Both the position numbers and the translations under genes were made by a program. Positions 24,045 through 27,191 of a DNA stretch of 27,191 nucleotides are shown in pieces. The stretch comes from CAYOZL01 sp964408435 (GTDB lineage Bacteria; Bdellovibrionota_C; UBA2361; SZUA-149; CAYOZL01): the NCBI GenBank assembly GCA_964408435.1, contig CAYOZL010000028.1:1-27191 (forward strand). The letters run 5' to 3'. The first letter of the stretch is position 1. Each line of letters opens with the position of its first letter. Under the pieces are notes generated by a model. That model saw nothing but the letters and a program-made list of their open reading frames with translations. It was not told the origin of the DNA and made no database searches.

Positions 24045-25437
24045 TAATCTTATGCGCCAAGCTGTTAGCAAATTTAGAAATACTTCCAGCCCCTAAAGTA
24101 ACAATTATATCCCCTGGGCTAACCTGATTTAAAATACCATCTAATTTAAATTCAGGAATATAGCTAGCGGAATTATGTTTTAAAGAATTAGTTAAAATTT
24201 CAGAATTCACTCCCTCTATAGGTTTCTCCCCTGCAGAGTATATATCTGAGACAAACACCTTATCAGCCGCATCAAAAGCATTAGAGAAATCCTTAAAGCA
24301 TTCTTTTGTTCGAGTGTAACGATGCGGTTCGAAAAGCACTACTATCTTACTCTCTATATTTGTTTCTTCTTTATGCTTAGGTAAAATATTATTCTTAATT
24401 GCACTTAAAGTAGCTCTAATTTCCGTTGGATGATGCCCATAATCATCAATTACAAGTATGCCATTTTTCTTTGCTACTACTTCTGTTCTTCTTGAAACTC
24501 CAGGAAAAGAACTAAGAGAGTTTGCGATTTCTGCTTTCTTGGCTCCTAATTCCAAAGCTACACCAATTGCTGCTAATGAATTTAGAACCATATGCTTACC
24601 AGGCACAGGTAAAAACACTTCTTGAGACTCTACACCGTTGACATTGCCATTAACTGTAATGTCAAAAACTGTTCCAAAGTCTTTATTTCTTAAGTTACTC
24701 GCTTGAATATCTGCTTGAAGAGAAAAGCCATAAGTTAGAACTCTTTTCTCTGTTTTATTTAATAGTTCCCTAACTATTTCATTATCAATGCAGGCAACTA
24801 CCAGACCATAAAAAGGAATTGTATTAATGAAATCTAGAAAAGCATTTTTTAAAGCATCAAAACTTCCGTAATGGCTCAAGTGCTCTGAATCTATATTAGT
24901 AATAACAGCAATTGATGGCCTTAATAATTTAAAACTTCCGTCACTCTCATCTGCTTCTGCTACAAAATACTCACTTTTTCCAAGCTTTGCCCCTGTTGCT
25001 TGATTTAAAACTCTCCCACCTACAACGACTGTAGGGTCTAGGCCAACATCACTTAAAATCTTCGCAGTCATAGACGTTGTAGTAGTCTTTCCATGCGAAC
25101 CAGCAATAGCTATTCCATATTTCATTCGCATTAATTCAGATAACATTCGAGCTCTAGAAATTATTGGAATTCTGTTTTCTTTTGCAGTTACTATCTCTAT
25201 ATTGTCTTGTTTAATAGCCGAGCTAATAACCATTGCAGTTATTGTTTTGCTAACATTTTCAGCCTTATGAGCAATATAAATCTCCGCCCCAAGTTGAGAT
25301 AAATGCGAAGTTAAATGATTTTCTCTAATATCAGAACCACTAACTTTATAGCCCATATTAATTAGAATCTCAGCAATGCCAGCCATACCGACCCCGCCGA
25401 TTCCAATAAAATGTAAATGTTGTTTTTTGTTATACAT
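24037..25437 (-). CDS. murC: UDP-N-acetylmuramate--L-alanine ligase
   Basis: ATP-dependent Mur ligase adding L-Ala to UDP-MurNAc, the first step of stem-peptide synthesis. The 466-aa length is normal. Seen: the N-terminal Rossmann motif IGIGGVGMAGIAEIL (residues 11-25), the P-loop GSHGKTTTTS (113-122), EADESDGSF, NIDSEHLSHYG, IDDYGHHPTEI, and the C-terminal FEPHRYTRTKECFKDF. The ATG overlaps the stop of the NUDIX gene by 8 bp, with AGGG just upstream. It uses the product of MurB, the next gene. The alanine dehydrogenase elsewhere in the window is not in the same operon. Confidence 0.97.
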   Translation of the reverse strand: MYNKKQHLHFIGIGGVGMAGIAEILINMGYKVSGSDIRENHLTSHLSQLGAEIYIAHKAENVSKTITAMVISSAIKQDNIEIVTAKENRIPIISRARMLSELMRMKYGIAIAGSHGKTTTTSMTAKILSDVGLDPTVVVGGRVLNQATGAKLGKSEYFVAEADESDGSFKLLRPSIAVITNIDSEHLSHYGSFDALKNAFLDFINTIPFYGLVVACIDNEIVRELLNKTEKRVLTYGFSLQADIQASNLRNKDFGTVFDITVNGNVNGVESQEVFLPVPGKHMVLNSLAAIGVALELGAKKAEIANSLSSFPGVSRRTEVVAKKNGILVIDDYGHHPTEIRATLSAIKNNILPKHKEETNIESKIVVLFEPHRYTRTKECFKDFSNAFDAADKVFVSDIYSAGEKPIEGVNSEILTNSLKHNSASYIPEFKLDGILNQVSPGDIIVTLGAGSISKFANSLAHKING

Positions 25438-25975
25438 GCCCTAACATTTTAGCTTTAAAATAAATCGCAATGGTTTTACTATCTACGATTGTGTTATTTT
25501 CAATTAAAGATTCAAATTCCTCAGCAGTATAATACACTACTTCGATTATTTCGTCTTCATCTCCTTCTAATTTATCTTCATATAGACCATCTGCGAAGAA
25601 AAAATGCTGAATTTCATTGCAAAATCCTGGAGCAGGATAATATGTACCTAAAGGCACTATCTGCTTAGCCCCGTAACCCGTCTCCTCCCTAAGCTCTCTT
25701 AATGCACAATTAGCTATGTCTTCATTACTCTCTAAAGTTCCAGCAGGAAATTCAATTATCTCCTGTTTTACTGAATGTCTATATTGTTTAATTAGTACTA
25801 GTCTAGAATCTTCTAGCTTTGGTAGTATTACTACTGCTCCTGGGTGCAATAAAGTTTCCCTAGTTTGCTCCATGCCACATGGCAATTTAACTTTGTCTCT
25901 ATTAATATTAAATGTCTTGCCATTAAAAACTGACTCAGAGTTAATAATTTGATATTTTCTTTCGGTATTACTCAT
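25430..25975 (-). CDS. NUDIX hydrolase, ADP-ribose pyrophosphatase type
   Basis: Hydrolyses a nucleoside diphosphate linked to another group, most likely ADP-ribose, to AMP and ribose-5-phosphate. At 181 aa it matches the ADP-ribose pyrophosphatase subfamily. The NUDIX box is perfect (G79, E85, R93-E94, E97-E98, G100). Other subfamily features are the N-terminal FNGKTFNINRDKVKLPCG, HPGAVVILP, IKQYRHSVKQEIIEFPAG and TYYPAPGF. It is the first gene of the minus-strand dcw run and overlaps murC by 8 bp, so it is probably coupled to it. Only 21 bp separate its ATG from the divergent helicase, and it has no strong ribosome site. Its link to wall synthesis is positional only. Confidence 0.93.
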   Translation of the reverse strand: MSNTERKYQIINSESVFNGKTFNINRDKVKLPCGMEQTRETLLHPGAVVILPKLEDSRLVLIKQYRHSVKQEIIEFPAGTLESNEDIANCALRELREETGYGAKQIVPLGTYYPAPGFCNEIQHFFFADGLYEDKLEGDEDEIIEVVYYTAEEFESLIENNTIVDSKTIAIYFKAKMLGHV

Positions 25976-25996
25976 TTATTGCATTATCTTTTTTTT

Positions 25997-27191
25997 GTGG
26001 AAAAAACTAACTCTGAAATTACCGCCGAGATCACTCCCAAGCAAACAATCGCTTACCTTGATCTCGAAGCTGAAATTTTAGGCTCTGAAATTATACCATC
26101 AGTTCATAATTCTCAAAAGAATGCTGTAGTAAAATGGCAATCTAGAAAAGTCGAGCTATTTAAATACCTTAATAATCTAGGCAAACTTCCAGAAATTAAA
26201 TCTAAGGCCATTAAAAAGATTAATAACCCACTTATTAAAGAAAATAAAAGACAATTATCCATTCTTCAAAGTGTTAGAAAATACCCAATATACTGTATCC
26301 AAGGACCACCTGGAACAGGTAAAACATCTGTAATTGAAGAAATAATTATTCAAGAATCTAAAAAGAATAAAATTATTTTAGTTACAAGCCAATCTAATCT
26401 TGCAGTTGATAATATTCTTGAAAGACTAATTGAGAATAAAAAAATCTCAATCTTACGTCTAGGAAATGAAGAAAAAATAAGTAATAAAATTAAGCCTTAT
26501 CGAATAAAAAACATACAGAAGAAATTAAGATTTAAAAAATATTTTAACAATTTTCTTAAGTTTATTTTACTACTTCCTATTTACCTTATTAGAAAGCCTC
26601 CTAAAAAAGCTAAAAAAAATAGCTTCTATAAAGAAGTATCAAAATCTATTAAAGTCATAGGAGCTACCTGCATTGGCATGGATCACAACTTAGTTAGATA
26701 CTTAAAAGATAAGAATCTACTCGAACTTGTTATTATGGATGAGGCGGGAAAGAGCACTACTATGGAAGCATTAGTCCCCTTACAATATGCCAAAAGAGCT
26801 ATTTTAGTAGGAGACCAAAAACAACTTCCTCCTGTTTTAGATCAAAAAATTAGAGATTATTGGATCAATAAATATGGCTCAATTAAAAATTGCCCTGGGC
26901 ATTATAGTTTTTTTGAATATCTTATTAATAGTATAGATAGTAATGCAAAAAACATATTAGACACTCAATACAGAATGCATCCTCAAATTGGCACTTTTAT
27001 ATCTAAAGTCTTTTACGAAAAAGAAAACTTAAAAAATGGGATTCCAGCATCTAAAAGAAGTCTAGCCTTAAAAAGATTTCCAGATGCTATTAGTTATCAT
27101 CCAACAGGCCATTATGAAGAAAATAGATTTGAAAAATTTCATGATAAACTAAAAAGTTATTACAACCCACTAGAAGCTAAACTTTGTCAAA
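25997..27191 (+). CDS. UPF1/DNA2-like superfamily 1 helicase (5' part, cut by the window edge)
   Basis: ATP-dependent SF1 nucleic acid helicase; 398 codons are visible and the frame runs off the end. I translated it from GTG at 25997; TTG 25979 is a less likely start, and there is no good ribosome site. Seen: Q-motif-like region with Gln86, Walker A GPPGTGKT (residues 103-110), VTSQSNLAVDNILERL, Walker B DEAG (248-251), GDQKQLPPVL (272-281), and the motif around QYRMHPQIGTF (from Gln324). These are typical of the UPF1/SMUBP2/DNA2 group. A hydrophobic/basic insert lies at about residues 190-212 (KFILLLPIYLIRKPPKKAKK). DNA versus RNA substrate cannot be told, and C-terminal domains are missing from the window. 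Confidence 0.93.
   Translation, partial: MEKTNSEITAEITPKQTIAYLDLEAEILGSEIIPSVHNSQKNAVVKWQSRKVELFKYLNNLGKLPEIKSKAIKKINNPLIKENKRQLSILQSVRKYPIYCIQGPPGTGKTSVIEEIIIQESKKNKIILVTSQSNLAVDNILERLIENKKISILRLGNEEKISNKIKPYRIKNIQKKLRFKKYFNNFLKFILLLPIYLIRKPPKKAKKNSFYKEVSKSIKVIGATCIGMDHNLVRYLKDKNLLELVIMDEAGKSTTMEALVPLQYAKRAILVGDQKQLPPVLDQKIRDYWINKYGSIKNCPGHYSFFEYLINSIDSNAKNILDTQYRMHPQIGTFISKVFYEKENLKNGIPASKRSLALKRFPDAISYHPTGHYEENRFEKFHDKLKSYYNPLEAKLCQ

Noticed and set aside
1..27191. Mobile elements, CRISPR arrays, tRNA or rRNA genes
   Set aside because: No transposase or integrase, no regularly spaced repeats, and no tRNA or rRNA sequence was noticed on either strand.

Overview
This is an AT-rich bacterial chromosomal segment (roughly 30-33% GC by eye over most of its length) made almost entirely of housekeeping genes. 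Gene content and protein character (single-chain GcvP, cyanobacteria-like MinD/MinE, an FtsZ with a long N-terminal extension, FtsA present) suggest a non-photosynthetic relative of Cyanobacteria, of the Vampirovibrionia/Melainabacteria kind. This placement is inferred from protein sequence character only and was not tested with a tree. TGA is used as a normal stop. No phage, transposon, CRISPR, tRNA or rRNA gene was seen.

Layout. (1) 1-602: a small unknown minus-strand gene with a second open frame overlapping its end, at slightly higher GC, bounded by a strong terminator hairpin. (2) 719-5963, minus: folD-gcvT-gcvH-gcvP, a one-carbon/glycine cleavage operon, with a candidate promoter in the 95-bp gap shared with ald. 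(3) 6059-9637, plus: ald, a GT4 glycosyltransferase and a Wzx-type flippase, almost touching. (4) 9627-11722, minus: minC-minD-minE behind a clear sigma70-like promoter. (5) 11723-12206: the only long gene-free gap. It holds the minC promoter and, on the plus strand, a candidate structured RNA of about 280 nt. Its ends pair into a 14-bp interrupted helix that runs straight into T6. Inside are a 9-bp helix, several hairpins and a GC-rich possible pseudoknot. I could not match it to a known RNA family. (6) 12207-14867, plus: an 886-residue secreted protein of unknown function with four degenerate beta-rich repeats.

(7) 14859-25975, minus: an 11-kb co-oriented run, NUDIX-murC-murB-ftsQ-ftsA-(GT87-like membrane protein)-ftsZ-mrp-HIT-enoyl-CoA hydratase-acyl-CoA dehydrogenase. 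This is a division and cell-wall (dcw) cluster joined to an Fe-S carrier ATPase, a HIT hydrolase and two acyl-CoA enzymes. Several joints overlap (NUDIX/murC, murC/murB, murB/ftsQ), which implies translational coupling. (8) 25997-end, plus: the 5' part of a UPF1/DNA2-like SF1 helicase that runs off the window.

How the genes work together: MurC and MurB make peptidoglycan precursors; FtsQ, FtsA and FtsZ build the divisome; MinCDE positions it. FolD and the Gcv proteins exchange one-carbon units with glycine. The two acyl-CoA enzymes act on short-chain acyl-CoAs. The most interesting items are the unrecognised structured RNA beside the min operon, the GT87-like gene inserted between ftsA and ftsZ without an ATG/GTG/TTG start, and the unusual FtsZ and FtsQ ends.
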